From positions 738,787 through 802,786 of the forward strand of contig NW_006767440.1 in NCBI RefSeq assembly GCF_000264995.1: a DNA stretch of 64,000 nt. The letters are read 5' to 3'. The position numbers and the translations under genes were made by a program. A model generated the notes under the pieces. That model was not told where the DNA came from, did no database searches, and worked only from the letters and a program-made list of their open reading frames with translations. This DNA is from Punctularia strigosozonata HHB-11173 SS5. Its lineage: Eukaryota; Basidiomycota; Agaricomycetes; Corticiales; Punctulariaceae. Each line of letters opens with the position of its first letter. Within the stretch, counting starts at the first letter, position 1. Positions 47,723 through 59,547 of this stretch are shown piece after piece.

Positions 47723-48902
47723 GATGTGCGCTTGGTGAGAGTCGAAGAGAAGGCTGGATAGGCTCGAGATTTAGGGACGGAGAGTGGGGATATATGTGTT
47801 ATTCCTGGCCCGAACGACAACGCCGAGATTATTTATGTGTTCTCATGGTGAATCCGCAGCCTCTTTCCCCTGTCCGCTCGGTTACGAAGGCTGTCGAACT
47901 GTCGAAAGCTGTTGCAAAAGCTTTGTCTGTATCATTTGTGTGGCATTTCGATCACAAGAGCGCGCAGAAATCACGCTCACCTTCGCTTGGGAACGGAACG
48001 GACAACTACGCCCGACTGGGTTTTCTATAGCAAACTATAGCTTTGTCTGATGTCAACAAGTCGCGACGACAAGATTTGCAGGGCCATCAAACAGCATGCA
48101 GAGCTTAACACACGTTTCTGAATGGCGGAAGAGCAACCAAGGTCCAAGAGCGCTCCGAGTCCAAGACGCATCGCCCCGGCAAGTGCGGTGCGGTGCGGCT
48201 TGCCATCCGAGGTGCGAGCTCGACGAGCTCAAAGTCGTGCTCAGCTCGTAAACTCTCTCCTCAATCTTCCTCGCCTTTCTCTATACGATCTTCGTCAGAT
48301 ATACCTATCTTGCTCGATCATACCACGAGTACGGCACCAGTCTTGGCCGTCCGACTCCTGTCATGCCAGCGTACTACTCAAGAGGTCGCAAATACTGGAG
48401 CTGCTGACTATAAGTAACGCTGTCTATACATAGTCTGGCATTCCTCTATCCAAAACGTCAGGTGAGATATATGCGCTCTGCACATCCTGGCGCTATCTGT
48501 GACACCAGAGGGAGTAGCTTATCGCTCGCCTACGATACAACATCGTCAAACGTCTCCGATCCTCTGCAATCGCATCACGACTTGCTTGCTGCGACACCCC
48601 CAATTCAAAGCTCCTATGACCATGAGGTACGCACCGACTTATTGCTTCACGCGACAGTATACAGCTGAATAGCAAGTAGACGCGAGGCTTCTATGCATGT
48701 CATCCTCTATGATTAGCTCCGTGGATGGCAGTGCACGCGAAATAGCCCACCCAGGTGATACACGGACACACAGCTATCACCCACGCGCTCCCCTCCTTTG
48801 GCGCATATTGCTATACAAGCTATCGCCTGTATCTCATAGAGGTGGATTCCTTGCCGAGCGTTCGCCTCCGCACTTCCTTCGTCCGCGCTCAAAACAACTT
48901 TC
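47723..48902. other. Divergent region between SPFH gene and first kinase-WD40 gene
   Basis: About 1.2 kb. Short frames on both strands show no family features. Both neighbours start at its ends, so it holds two promoters. Confidence 0.5.
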
Positions 48903-51527
48903 ATGGCTGATAATCCGACATCTCGCAACACGGCTTTGCAGGAGGAGATCGACACGTTAGATCGGGTGAGTAGCTATCTTCAGAAACACAACACCGTATG
49001 AGGTGACATACGGCTTGCGATTCAGGCTCTCGGCTCGATCCCGCGAGATGACGATACCTTTCGGACGTCCCTGCGCACGCTCAGCAAGCTATGCGGGCAA
49101 CACAAACTCTTACCCACGAGCTACACGTTATCAGGACTCGTGAAAGTCAACGAACATCCGCATAGCGCTGGTGGATTCGCAGATGTATTCCGGGGAACTC
49201 ACGACGGTACACCTGTTGCCATGAAAGTGATTCGACTGCACGCGGGAGATCGTGAAACGTATATGAAGGTGCGATCTTTACCTTCACCACAGACACTGAG
49301 AACCTTCATTCACGTCGTCGTCCTGGTATTCAGGTGTTCTGCAAAGAGGCGATCGTCTGGAAACGACTGGATCATCCGAACGTCGTTCCCTTCCTCGGTG
49401 TTGCGCCAGGGTATCAAGCATGCATCGTCTCCGAATGGATGGACCACGGCGATGTCATGTCATATCTCGAACAGCACCCGCGTGCCGATCGCGTTGAACT
49501 GGTGAGCATCATGCGTTGCGACGCACTGGGCCAACCTTACATCGCCACGCTCAGATCACGGGCATCGCTTCTGGCTTGGAGTACATGCACGCGAGCGGTA
49601 TCGTGCATGGGGATATCAAAGGCGTGAGTTGATAGCCACCTCTACCGTCGATAAATGAACATTGGAACCCAGCGCAACGTCCTGGTGGACAGATCCGGGC
49701 ATGCGCGTCTTGGTGATTTTGGTCTTTCCACGACGGTTCTTGGTACCACCTCTTTAGCAGCGACAGCCGGATCGTCCGCAAACTGGGGCTCCTTCCGTTA
49801 CATGGCTCCCGAGTTGAACGATGGCATGGCCAAGGATAAGATCTTGACTTCGAAATCCGACGTATACGCGTTTGGAATGACCACCTGGGAGGTGAGGCGC
49901 AGTCCGACGTGGCCGATTCACGTCGACTGACGCTGGCCGCAGATCTTCGATGGGAGACAACCATTCCACGATATCACAAGCATATTCGTGGTCCTTCGTG
50001 AAGTTCTTGACGGTAAACGACCATCGCGCCCTCCGCACGCAAAAGAGCTAGGTCTGGACGATTTCGTCTGGAGGATTGCCGTTAGCTCGTGCTGGGCAGC
50101 AGACCCATCTGAGCGACCGCAAATGTCGGAAGTACTCGGGTGCCTCGGGTATCACAAAGCTGCACGAGGGGTGATCGCGAAGCTGCTGCATGAAGGTCTC
50201 TCGGATGCCGATCGGCAAAAGCTCGATCAGCTGCTGTTTGCAGGTTAGTCGTGACGCTATGGCTTCCTACGAGCTCTGCACTGAACCGGCATAGAAATAG
50301 GCGGACGTGCTATGCGCAATGTCGCTAATGCAAGAAAGCTTTTTCAGTATCTCGATATCATGCTTGAAGAACTAACGGACTCGAACCTGCGGGAGACGCA
50401 TACACCCGATATAATCTTGGTCCTCGGTCTATATTCGTCGCTGCTGCCGGGCAAGAAGCTATATCCTACGCGCATCATGGAGAAACTGCTATCGCATGTT
50501 GACCACAGGCAATTTGGGACCCGCCAAGATACGGGGTGGATTATGCAGACAAGTGGTACGCGGTAAATTTGATGCGTTGTTCATATTCTGGCTTCCGACG
50601 ATCGTTCCAGCAGAGCCAGTGCAGCAACGCACCATGCAAGGCCATACCCACGACGTGTTATCTGTTTCCTTCTCTCCGGATGGCTCGCAAATCGCCTCGG
50701 GATCCGGGGACAACACCATCCGAATTTGGAACGCGCACACTGGAAAGGAAATCCGCGAGCCTTTACGGGGGCACACGTACTGGGTCCGATCGGTGTCATT
50801 TTCCCCCGATGGAAAGCGCCTTGCCTCGGCCTCAGGTGACGGCACCGTGCGACTGTGGGACGTGGAGACAGGGCAGCGGATCGGGCAGCCGCTCCAAGGG
50901 CATACGCGCTCGGTTTTCTGTGTCGCATTCTCACCCGACGGCAACCGCATCGTCTCGGGCTCACACGACGCAACGCTCCGACTCTGGGACGCGCACACGG
51001 GACAGGCCATCGGCGAGCCTTTATGGGGCCACTCTAACTATGTTTCGAGCGTCGCCTTTTCACCGGATGGGAAGCACATCGCCTCTGGGTCCGGAGACCA
51101 CACAATTCGACTCTGGGACGCAGAGACAGGCCAGCCAGTCGGGGACCCGCTGCAAGGCCACGATTCCTCCGTTTGGTCAGTCGCATATTCCCCCGATGGC
51201 GCGCGCATCGTCTCGGGCTCCGACGACATGACGATCCGGATCTGGGACGCTCAGACAAGACAGACGGTGCTGGGGCCATTGCAAGGGCACGAAAACGAGG
51301 TCACCTCCGTGGCATTCTCGCCGGATGGCAAGTACGTCGTCTCCGGCTCCTACGACCGCAGGATCCGGATATGGGACGCGCAGACGGGACAGACCGTGGC
51401 GGGGCCTTGGGAAGCTCACGGTGGCGAGTATGGGGTTCGCTCCGTCGCGTTCTCGCCCGATGGCAAGCACCTCGTCTCAGGGGGTAGTGACAATCTGGTG
51501 AAGATATGGGATGGAGAGGTCGATTAG
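48903..51527 (+). CDS. Protein kinase - WD40 fusion protein, copy A
   Basis: Eight exons (48903-48965, 49026-49268, 49334-49501, 49555-49623, 49673-49891, 49943-50243, 50295-50555, 50611-51527) give 746 residues. A short N-terminal region (1-65) precedes a kinase with Gly loop AGGFADVF (69-76), Lys88, catalytic loop HGDIKGRN (176-183), DFG (196-198) and APE (226-228), so it should be active; it is of the tyrosine-kinase-like group of fungi. A linker (about 340-440) conserved only with copy B follows. Seven WD40 repeats of 42-43 residues (452-746) are very alike and would close one propeller. The kinase and propeller are joined by a 55-nt intron in phase 1. Role inferred: recognition by the propeller, signalling by the kinase. 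Confidence 0.88.
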
Positions 51528-52035
51528 GCCAGCGTGGGGTGTCGGGATGGGATCGTTGTTGAGGTGCGTATCCGCTTTCGTCGTGCATGGGCCTCCCTGA
51601 CGAGTCAAAATGGTAGTGGACGCCGTCGATTTGCGTCCACCGGCTAGAAGCGCGTGCAGCGACGATCACCCGCGAAGCATCATTCATACGGTTGCGATAC
51701 TATCTCGGAGATTGTCAACGGCTTGAAGGGCGTCCCAGGGATCGTTCGCGCGACTCAGTGGCCGCCGTGTCTCTTAACCTAGATCCTCCAAGATGCGACG
51801 CGTACCGTACGCCGTGTGTATTTGCATCGGTTCCCCGTTCTCGTCGACGTAGTGCACTTATGTATCACACGCCCTGAATAGAGCGGTTCACCGGAGGCGA
51901 TACTGTAACTTTCATACAACACCGAAATACAACGGCGGGCGAATAATTAGGGTGCGCAGGGAACAAAATATCTCCACGTCGTCGCACATTTGGAGTTTTC
52001 TACCATCCATCGAGAGAAAAGGCGTTCGACGGAGG
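51528..52035 (+). repeat. 3' flank duplicated after both kinase-WD40 genes (copy A)
   Basis: From the stop codon onward about 500 bases match the flank after copy B (58636-59140), with several blocks of 15 or more identical bases, for example gatttgcgtccaccggctag and catcggttccccgttctcg. No coding frame runs through it. Similarity fades after the shared agagaaaaggcgt block. Confidence 0.8.
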
Positions 52036-54276
52036 GGAGTGAGGTACTGAGTGCAGTGTCAGTAACGCTAGCGCATTTCGGATGCGACATTACCTTGCAA
52101 TTGTCATCCTCCATTCCGTCACCATCTATCGATCGAAGTTCACCCAGCGCGCAGAGCCCGGCGGACGCGTCCTGGGCAGATGTTCATCGTCTATCCCTCC
52201 TCCCAGCCACCCTCTTCAACGATCAACGTCCAGCGTGGTTCGTGCATGGCTTGGGGACGACAAGCGGCCGAAAGGGTGCCATCGGTCGACGGTCCGGGGC
52301 GGCGAGCGAAGGACGTATGCAGATCGATACCGCTCAGCCAGAACGTCGGAAGAGGCGGAAGGCGCCGCGTACTGAGCCTGCTCCCGCAGCCCTGAATGTC
52401 CTATTCCCCAGTGACCGGAAGAACGTCGAAGAAGAGGTCGTGGAACGCGTGTTGATGGGCGAATGTCTTTGAACGGTCATGGCCGGTTGGGATCGACGGA
52501 CGGCATGGACCCCCGTCATGCTCGATCGCGCGGGAGGATGTATCGATGATGGGAAAAGAGCTGGCATGGTCATCAGCATCGTAGAGGATCGGTACGGGCA
52601 TCAGTCCATCCATTACAAGAAGGGCTTAGCCCCTCGCGCGTCCTTGGGACTGCGATTGAGACTTGCGTGGGCGCATATGGTCGATGATGTAGGTCTTTGT
52701 TCGTCCAATCGCCGGCGCAAGAGAACATCCGAAGGTGCAGAGGGAAGGTCGATGGGCTAGGAGACCTCTCAAAGCTCAGCAAAGCAAGCGGGCCACGGCA
52801 GTCGCGTATTCGCGGACGTGTCTCCGGTTCGCGAAGCCTGAAGTAGCAGAGCTGGAAGCAAGAGTTGAGCGTCGGCGCAGACCTCGGACACGCAGAAAGG
52901 GCGAGAAGTTACCATAGCCTGGATTGCATGAGCAATTGGCGTTACCGAACGCTAGCTGCGTCGTCGTCGAGATACGCCGGACGTCGGAGGCTAACACGGA
53001 GATGGGCCAGATGGCGCTCAAGCGGTCGTAAACGCGAACGAAATCACTTCAGAGATTTCCTGGCGATATTGTGATCACGGCGAGTGGTCGTCAAGTCAAT
53101 GCGGCGGCCGGTACATTCGCGCGACGACGCGGTTGCCTTGGGTGCCGTGTCTGCAGAACAACAGGCATCAGCATCTGGAGGATGGGAAAAGGGGTAATAG
53201 CGCACGGGTAATGCCCTTCAAACACAAGCCGCCCGACGTGACATCTCTCGAAAGCTCGAAGCAATGAATGCCCGAAACGCGGCCTCGAGCTTCGATAGTT
53301 CACGCGATGGTGGCAAGGGGAGCGCGGAGGATCCGACGATGTGGACATCCTTCAACATGGAAGTGTCGAGCCCAGAATCGAACTGTGTTACGTCAAGCGC
53401 AGCTGCATGCTGAGGTTAGATGTCTGTACCAGCACCGTGCATACAACAATGACTCACAATCAGCGATTTTGTAGAGGTGTCGTTGTCCGCCCGGTCTATT
53501 ATGTATCCGCCCTGCCTTTCGCTGTCTTTGTCGAGGAACGCCGCGCATTGGATCGCTGGCACAGATGTGATATGGCGTCCAAAGCATCGAGATTGGTTCG
53601 TCACTCACTCCCGGCGTATGTACGAACAGAAGGTGATGAGACGCACGCAGGCCGCCGATGTAGCGTCCGCCGATGCGGAGACGTCAAGGCGGGAGCTCCG
53701 GTAGATGTCGACCACGATATCCAGGCCGTCATCAGACCCATATACCATACCTGTGGAAAAAAGAGGGAGATCAGAACGCGCCGATGACGATGCGGCGAGG
53801 GGGCGCGACATGCATGGGACATACCGAATGAGATCGCCTCGTAGTTCGACGTGATAGAACTTGTGTGCCGTTGGATCGTGCGCCTTTGGGTTTGCAGGTA
53901 ACAAAGGCGATGCGGTGCCGCCGCCGGATATTTGACAGATTTTGATGCAAGTACGTCGCTTGAGGCTGGCGCATGGGTTGCAAGGAGTCGGAGAGGCGTA
54001 TTGCGGGCAGAGCGGCGAAGGCCATGAGCGGGCGCCTATACGTGAGGGCGGAAAATCGCTCGCGCTTCACCGGGAGTGCGAGAGCGAAGTCCGCGAGACG
54101 TGACGATGACGTCGGGATCGTCGGTCGCGTTTGCCCACCAACCTCTCGCGCCGACTTCTCTTGTGCCACCCTCCCTTCGAAAGTCGCAGCATGATGGATA
54201 TCTTTTGTTGTCCACTAACACTCACCTCACACTCATCTTCACTCTCCCGGACGCGTTCTACTCGATAATCGACCTT
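52036..54276. other. Region between kinase-WD40 copy A and the SH3 relic; no recognised gene
   Basis: About 2.2 kb. Plus-strand frames to 52.5 kb are Arg/Ser-rich and unconvincing. On the minus strand near 53.2-53.93 kb a few open stretches could be exons of a small spliced gene, for example HKFYHVELRGDLIR followed by a GT, and a last piece ending SSFREMSRRAACV. I could not match a family or confirm the joins. Any coding call here would be weak. Confidence 0.35.
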
Positions 54277-55146
54277 ATGGCTGCGACACCAGCGGAACAA
54301 GCCCTCCTCGCGCACGTCGTAGCGCAGATGGAGTCGAATATCGATTTTCTCGTGCAACAGAACTATATTACTGCCATAGATGCGTCGGGCGATTCGCGCC
54401 AAGCTCCCGAAGACAAATGGGGCTATTGCGAGGGCGTTAAGCAGCGGGCCGGTCCCCATCGCGTCCACGACGTCTACGCGCTCGGTACCGCAGACGCCCA
54501 CGGCGACCGTCGTAAAGGCGAAAGCAACCTGGGGATACAACGAGGACGGTTCTGTGAGTACAGTGATCCTTTCCAGCTCTCGCAATAGATTGACCATATA
54601 AATAAGAACCCAAAGATCTGTCCTTCCTCGCGGGGGAGATCATCAAAATCGTCGCCGAGACGAACGAGGACTGGTGGACGGGCAAGCACCGCGGCAAGAC
54701 CGGCCTCTTCCCGTCCAACTACGTCGTGAAGATCGCCGAGCCTGCGCTCCCCGCCCGCAACCTGCCGCCCGTGCGCGCCTACTCGGGACCCGCGCCTCCC
54801 ATCGTGCTCCACCCGCCACCTGCCCCACCTTACGAATCCGGGCAGGTTGGCGCGCCGAGAGAGAACGCGCCTTAAAAGCTGTTTGGGGCCGCGCTTCATG
54901 GCTCAGACCTCCCGCCCAGCGTCGGATCTCCGCAGACCAACTCGGTAGGGCTGCAGGAGGCTCCAGGCCAAGACAAGAAGAAGAGCAAGTACGGTGCACT
55001 CGGGAACACGGTCAGTCCCTCCGCATTGTGCACATTTTAAGGGACTCAACTAGCCTTGTGGATTTGTACTCGCAGATGGCTCATTCGGCCGCAGGCGGTG
55101 CCGGGTTCGCGGTCGGAAGCGGACTCGTACGCGCCATCTTCTGGCT
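54277..55146 (+). pseudogene. LSB1/PIN3-type SH3 protein gene, decayed
   Basis: Starting at ATG 54277 the protein follows the Las17-binding Lsb1/Pin3 family: an N-terminal helix region, then an SH3 domain ([19 protein letters not shown], then [20 protein letters not shown] after an intron at 54549-54606), a Pro-rich linker with PPAPPYES, and a Gly/Ala tail GGAGFAVGSGLVRAIF. Three defects are visible. One extra base in the tcgggcgatt stretch near 54388-54391 shifts the frame before AIRAKLP. A TAA follows ENAP near 54872. The expected stop after RAIF reads TGG, so the frame runs on to about 55480. The family works in actin patch regulation. An assembly error could explain one defect but hardly all three. 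Confidence 0.65.
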
Positions 55147-55992
55147 GGCTTTCCGTCTCAGCTCAGAGTCAGCTTCCAAACTCAGGGTATCGCTTCTAAT
55201 CCTGGACCAGACCACCTCTGTCAGCTCAGTTCAGCTCTCTTACGACTCTCAGCCTCGACAACTCTCGGCTCTTCCGACACGATCTACCGACGTTTCTGGG
55301 CGCGCATCCCGCATGACGCCACAAACACAGGGTCTACCAGCGAGCTCGTTGTCAGCGGGGCTAGCATCTGGAAGCTTGAATATGAGTCCTACGCCGTCTT
55401 ACGCTTCATGGCGGCCCGAGAGGTTGCTGGTGCAGAATCTGCTGGGGGGAGCGCGGAGTCCCGGAAATCTCGGCCGATGATCGTACCTGGCGCCTGCTCG
55501 GGCTGACCGCCTGAGTTTCTGGCGCTCACCAAATGCGTGCCCGCGAGTCGGACTAACTTGTTGACAGGTGCATGGGAGTCCGGACGATCCTGCCATATCG
55601 ACTGTGCGAGGCTAATTCCTTATTAGCGGCACAACGCAGGTCTCAAGTCAACTCTGGCAAGCCTCGCGACTTAGCCTAGCTGCTCACGACGAGAGTAATG
55701 TATATACGAGCTTCATGCTTACAGCCGAAAACGGTTAATGCAAGATAGGAGCCATGCTTCTGCGCATGCTCTCCCGTATAAATAACTAGGTCCAATGGCA
55801 ATGCACGCACAACAGCCTACCGCACTGCCGCCATGCATTGTACAAAGGTGATACACGTGCGAACGGCCATCCTTGCCGCTTTAACCCAGACGGGCCTCTC
55901 GGCGCTAATCGCTATCGAGGACATCAACGAGGCGCATCCGTGGCCGACCCTTTGCCCCAACGCTTCCTCACCTACATCCAGAGCGACGTTAC
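55147..55992. other. Spacer upstream of kinase-WD40 copy B
   Basis: About 850 bases. No independent gene seen; the run-on frame of the SH3 relic covers its first part. Little similarity to the upstream region of copy A was noticed. Confidence 0.5.
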
Positions 55993-58635
55993 ATGGAGGA
56001 CAGTTCAGCGCCTCATACCGTGGACTTGCAGGAGAAGATAGACTTGTTAGACAACGTGAGTGGTTGATCGCATGGACCGCAAAGGAGCAAAACGAGGAAC
56101 TCGACGTGCTCTCTAGGGCCTCGATCGGTTACGTCAAACGGGCGATACGTTTCGAAGGTCCCTGCGCACGCTGAGAGAACTGTGCGGGGAAAGCGGGCTC
56201 GTACCCACCAGGTACAGGTTGTCGGGACTGGCCAGGATTGGGAACGATCCACCTTGCGCTGGCGGATTCGCCGACGTATACCGGGGGACCTACAACGGCA
56301 CGATTGTGGCTCTGAAGTTCATGCGACTGCACGTCAGGGATGGGAAATCGTTCATGAAGGTGCGTGACCTACGATGCCAGACCAAAACGTTCGCGTGGTC
56401 AACTCGCGAAAATGATTAGGTGTTTTGCAGGGAGGCTGTCGTCTGGAAACGACTGAATCACCCACATATCGTCCCCTTCATCGGCATCGATCCGTCGTGC
56501 CAAGCGTGTATCGTGTCGGAATGGATGGAGCATGGCGATGTCATGTCGTATCTTGAAAGCCACCCGCGTGCGAATCGCGTTCAACTGGTGAGCGTCGCGA
56601 TTTGATGTGCACCGTGTCAACCTCACGGGGCCATGTCAGATCACGCACGTTGCTCGTGGCTTGGAGTACATGCATGCCAGCGGTCTCGTCCACGGGGATC
56701 TCAAAAGCGTGAGTGGGCATCCTCCTGAACGGTCAATCCATATTCAGTCATCGGGACGCAGCGCAATGTCCTCGTCGACAGCCTTGGGCATGCGCGTCTC
56801 AGTGACTTTGGTCTCGCCACGACGGTACTTGGTACCGCCACTCTGGCACCGACTGCTGGGTCGTCAGCAAATTGGGGCTCGTTCCGTTACATGGCCCCCG
56901 AGTTGTCCGACATTACGGCGAAGGATAAGACGTTGACGTGGGAGTCTGACGTGTATGCGTTAGGTATGACCGCATGGGAGGTGAGCACAGTTCAACCATC
57001 GGTCCGACATAGTTGAACCATGTTACCAAATACTCTGAACAGATCTTTGCTGAGCGGCACCCGTTCTACGATATCCCACACGAACTTGTGGTTCTTCTCG
57101 AAGTTCGCGACGGCAAACGACCCGAGCGTCCTCTTCATGCACAGGCGTCAGGCCTGGACGATTTCATCTGGAGCAATGTCATCAGCTCCTGCTGGGTAGC
57201 ACGTCCGTCTGGGCGACCTCGGATCTTGGAAGTACTAAATCGGCTTCAATGGTATGAAACTGCTCGACGGTTGATTGCGAAGCTGCTGGACGAAGGCCTT
57301 GCGGAGGTGGATCGTCAAGTGCTCGACGAGATGCTGTCTACAGGTTGGCCACGTTGTCATGTTCCCACAAGCTCTGTACTCAACTCGCACAGAGATGGGC
57401 AGGGCTGCTATATTCAGTAATGCTGGTTCAAGCACGCTTTCTGAGTCTCTTGAAACCATGCTAGGCGAATCAACAGAACCGAACTTGCGCGAGACGCGTG
57501 CGATTGATATGATATTGGTCCTCGGCACGATGTCTTCGTTCCTGCCAGACATGAACTTGAAGCAATATCCCAGACGCGTGATGGACAAACTTGGGCCTCA
57601 CGTTGACAAGAGGCGACCGGGGATCCAGCGGGCGATGGCAAGGATGACGCAGAAATTAATTAGGCGTGGTGGTACGCGGTATTTGGATGCGTTGTGCGCG
57701 TTGTATTGACTCCATCATCAGGGCCAGCGCTGCAGCGTACGATGCAAGGTCATTCCAACTATGTAACCTCTGTTTCCTTCTCTCCGGATGGCTTGCAAAT
57801 CGCCTCGGGCTCCGGGGACAACACTATCCGAATTTGGGACGCGCACACTGGAAAGGAAATCCGCGAGCCTTTACGGGGACACACGTTCAACGTCAACTCG
57901 GTGTCATTTTCCCCCGATGGAAAGTGTCTTGCCTCGGCCTCATATGACAAGACCGTGCGACTGTGGGACGTGGAGACAGGGCAGCGGATCGGGCAGCCGC
58001 TCGAAGGGCATGTAGGCTGGGTCATGTGTGTCGCATTCTCACCCGACGGCAACCGCATCGTCTCGGGCTCACTCGACCACACGCTCCAACTCTGGGCCGC
58101 GCAGACGGGACAGGCCATCGGCGAGCCTTTACGGGGTCACTCTCACAGGATTTGGAGCGTCGCTTTTTCACCGGATGGAAAGCACATCGCCTCTGGATCC
58201 GCCGACAACACGATTCGACTCTGGGACGCAGAGACATGCCAGCCAGTCGGGGACCCGCTGCGAGGCCACGATTCCTCCGTGTGGTCAGTCGCATATTCCC
58301 CCGATGGCGCGAGCATCGTCTCGGGCTCCGACGACATGACGATCCGGATCTGGGACGCTCAGACAAGACAGACGGTGCTGGGGTCATTGCAAGGGCACGA
58401 AAAGGCGGTCACCTCCGTGGCATTCTCACCGGATGGCCAGTACATCGTCTCCGGCTCCTGGGACGGCAGGATCCGGATATGGGACGCGCAGACGGGACAG
58501 ACTGTGGCGGGGCCTTGGCAAGCTCACGGTGGCGAGTATGGGGTTTTCTCCGTCGCGTTCTCGCCCGATGGCAAGCACCTCGTCTCGGGTGGTCATGACA
58601 AGTTGGTGAAAATATGGGATGGAGAGGTCGATTAG
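55993..58635 (+). CDS. Protein kinase - WD40 fusion protein, copy B
   Basis: Eight exons (55993-56055, 56117-56359, 56420-56587, 56640-56708, 56762-56980, 57043-57343, 57393-57671, 57722-58635) give 751 residues. Exons 1-6 have exactly the lengths of copy A. The kinase keeps CAGGFADVY, an invariant Lys in VALKF, HGDLKSRN, DFG and APE. The linker shares LRET, ILVLG, SS-LP and HVD with copy A. Seven WD40 repeats (457-751) differ from copy A mainly at residues after GH and around the xDx turn. The propeller begins after a 50-nt phase-1 intron at the same place as in copy A. Whether the two act together or are alternative receptors is unknown. Confidence 0.88.
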
Positions 58636-59140
58636 GCCAGCGTGGGGTGTCGGGATGGGATCGTTTTCGAGGTGCGTATCCGCGTTCGTCTTGCATGGAC
58701 CTCCCTGACGAGTCAATGGTAGTTGTTGGTGTCGATTTGCGTCCACCGGCTAGAAGCGCATGAAGTGGAGATCACCCACGCAACATCATCCAGGCAGTCA
58801 TGATATTACCTTGGAAATTGTCGACGGCTTGAAAGGCGTTCCAGGGGCCGTTCGCGCGACTCAGTCGACGCCGTGTCATATCCAGACATTCCAAGATGCG
58901 ACACGTACCGTACATGCCGTGTATATTTGCATCGGTTCCCCGTTCTCGTCGACGCAGTGCCTTTATGTATCATGCGCCACGGATAGAGTGGTCGATTGGG
59001 AGGCGACATCGTAACATTCATCCAACAACGAAGTACAGGAGTAGGCGAACGATTAGGGTGTTCAAGGAAAAAGAATGACCACGTCGTCGCACATCCAAGT
59101 TCCTTCTATCCATAGAGAAAAGGCGTCCGAGCGCAGGCGA
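58636..59140 (+). repeat. 3' flank duplicated after both kinase-WD40 genes (copy B)
   Basis: This is the partner of 51528-52035. The shared flank shows that the duplication, or later conversion, covered the 3' UTR as well as the coding part. Confidence 0.8.
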
Positions 59141-59547
59141 TTTGACAGCTTTTGGTGCGACGATATCGAGCGAGGAGGAGGCGTATTGGAGAGGCCTAGC
59201 GCGGACGTGGTTGGCGAGGCCATGACGGGGAGGCGTGTCCGAGCTCAGATATCTCTCGCTTTGCGGGCGGCGGCAGGCGAATCGGCCCATAGCTCTTGAG
59301 CGCGATAGCGGTGACATATACTCCTATGACTCCTTGGTCGGTTCGGCTATTTACCTCTTCGAAAATCACGTTTGTAACGATCCTGGCTACGTCGAGATGC
59401 TGTTGTAGGCAATAGCTTTGCATAATGGGTGGCGGAGGCTCCTGCCAGTCAACAACGTCGGCGATGACATGCTTGGGCAGACTGATCAATGATCACGCAG
59501 GCCGGCCAGCGTGCATTACTGAGCTTGATTCTGCACTGTCTCGAGAG
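59141..59547. other. Convergent spacer, kinase-WD40 copy B / alpha-xylosidase
   Basis: About 400 bases without a recognised gene, containing the 3' UTR of the GH31 gene. Confidence 0.5.

Noticed and set aside
50489-51010. Long antisense frames across both WD40 regions
   Set aside because: They are shadows of the repeats: their sequences repeat in step with the WD40 units and have no independent features.
52036-54276. Third kinase or WD40 copy between the two receptor genes
   Set aside because: No kinase motif or FSPDG/IWD pattern was found on either strand.
54385-54445. An intron that would remove the SH3-gene frameshift
   Set aside because: A GT...AG stretch of about 60 nt keeps the frame but deletes AIRAKLP, which matches the conserved KLP segment of Lsb1/Pin3 proteins. 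An indel is the better reading.
48903-58635. NACHT or NB-ARC domain in the kinase-WD40 proteins
   Set aside because: No Walker A or B motif occurs. The N-terminal part is a protein kinase with HGD and DFG motifs.
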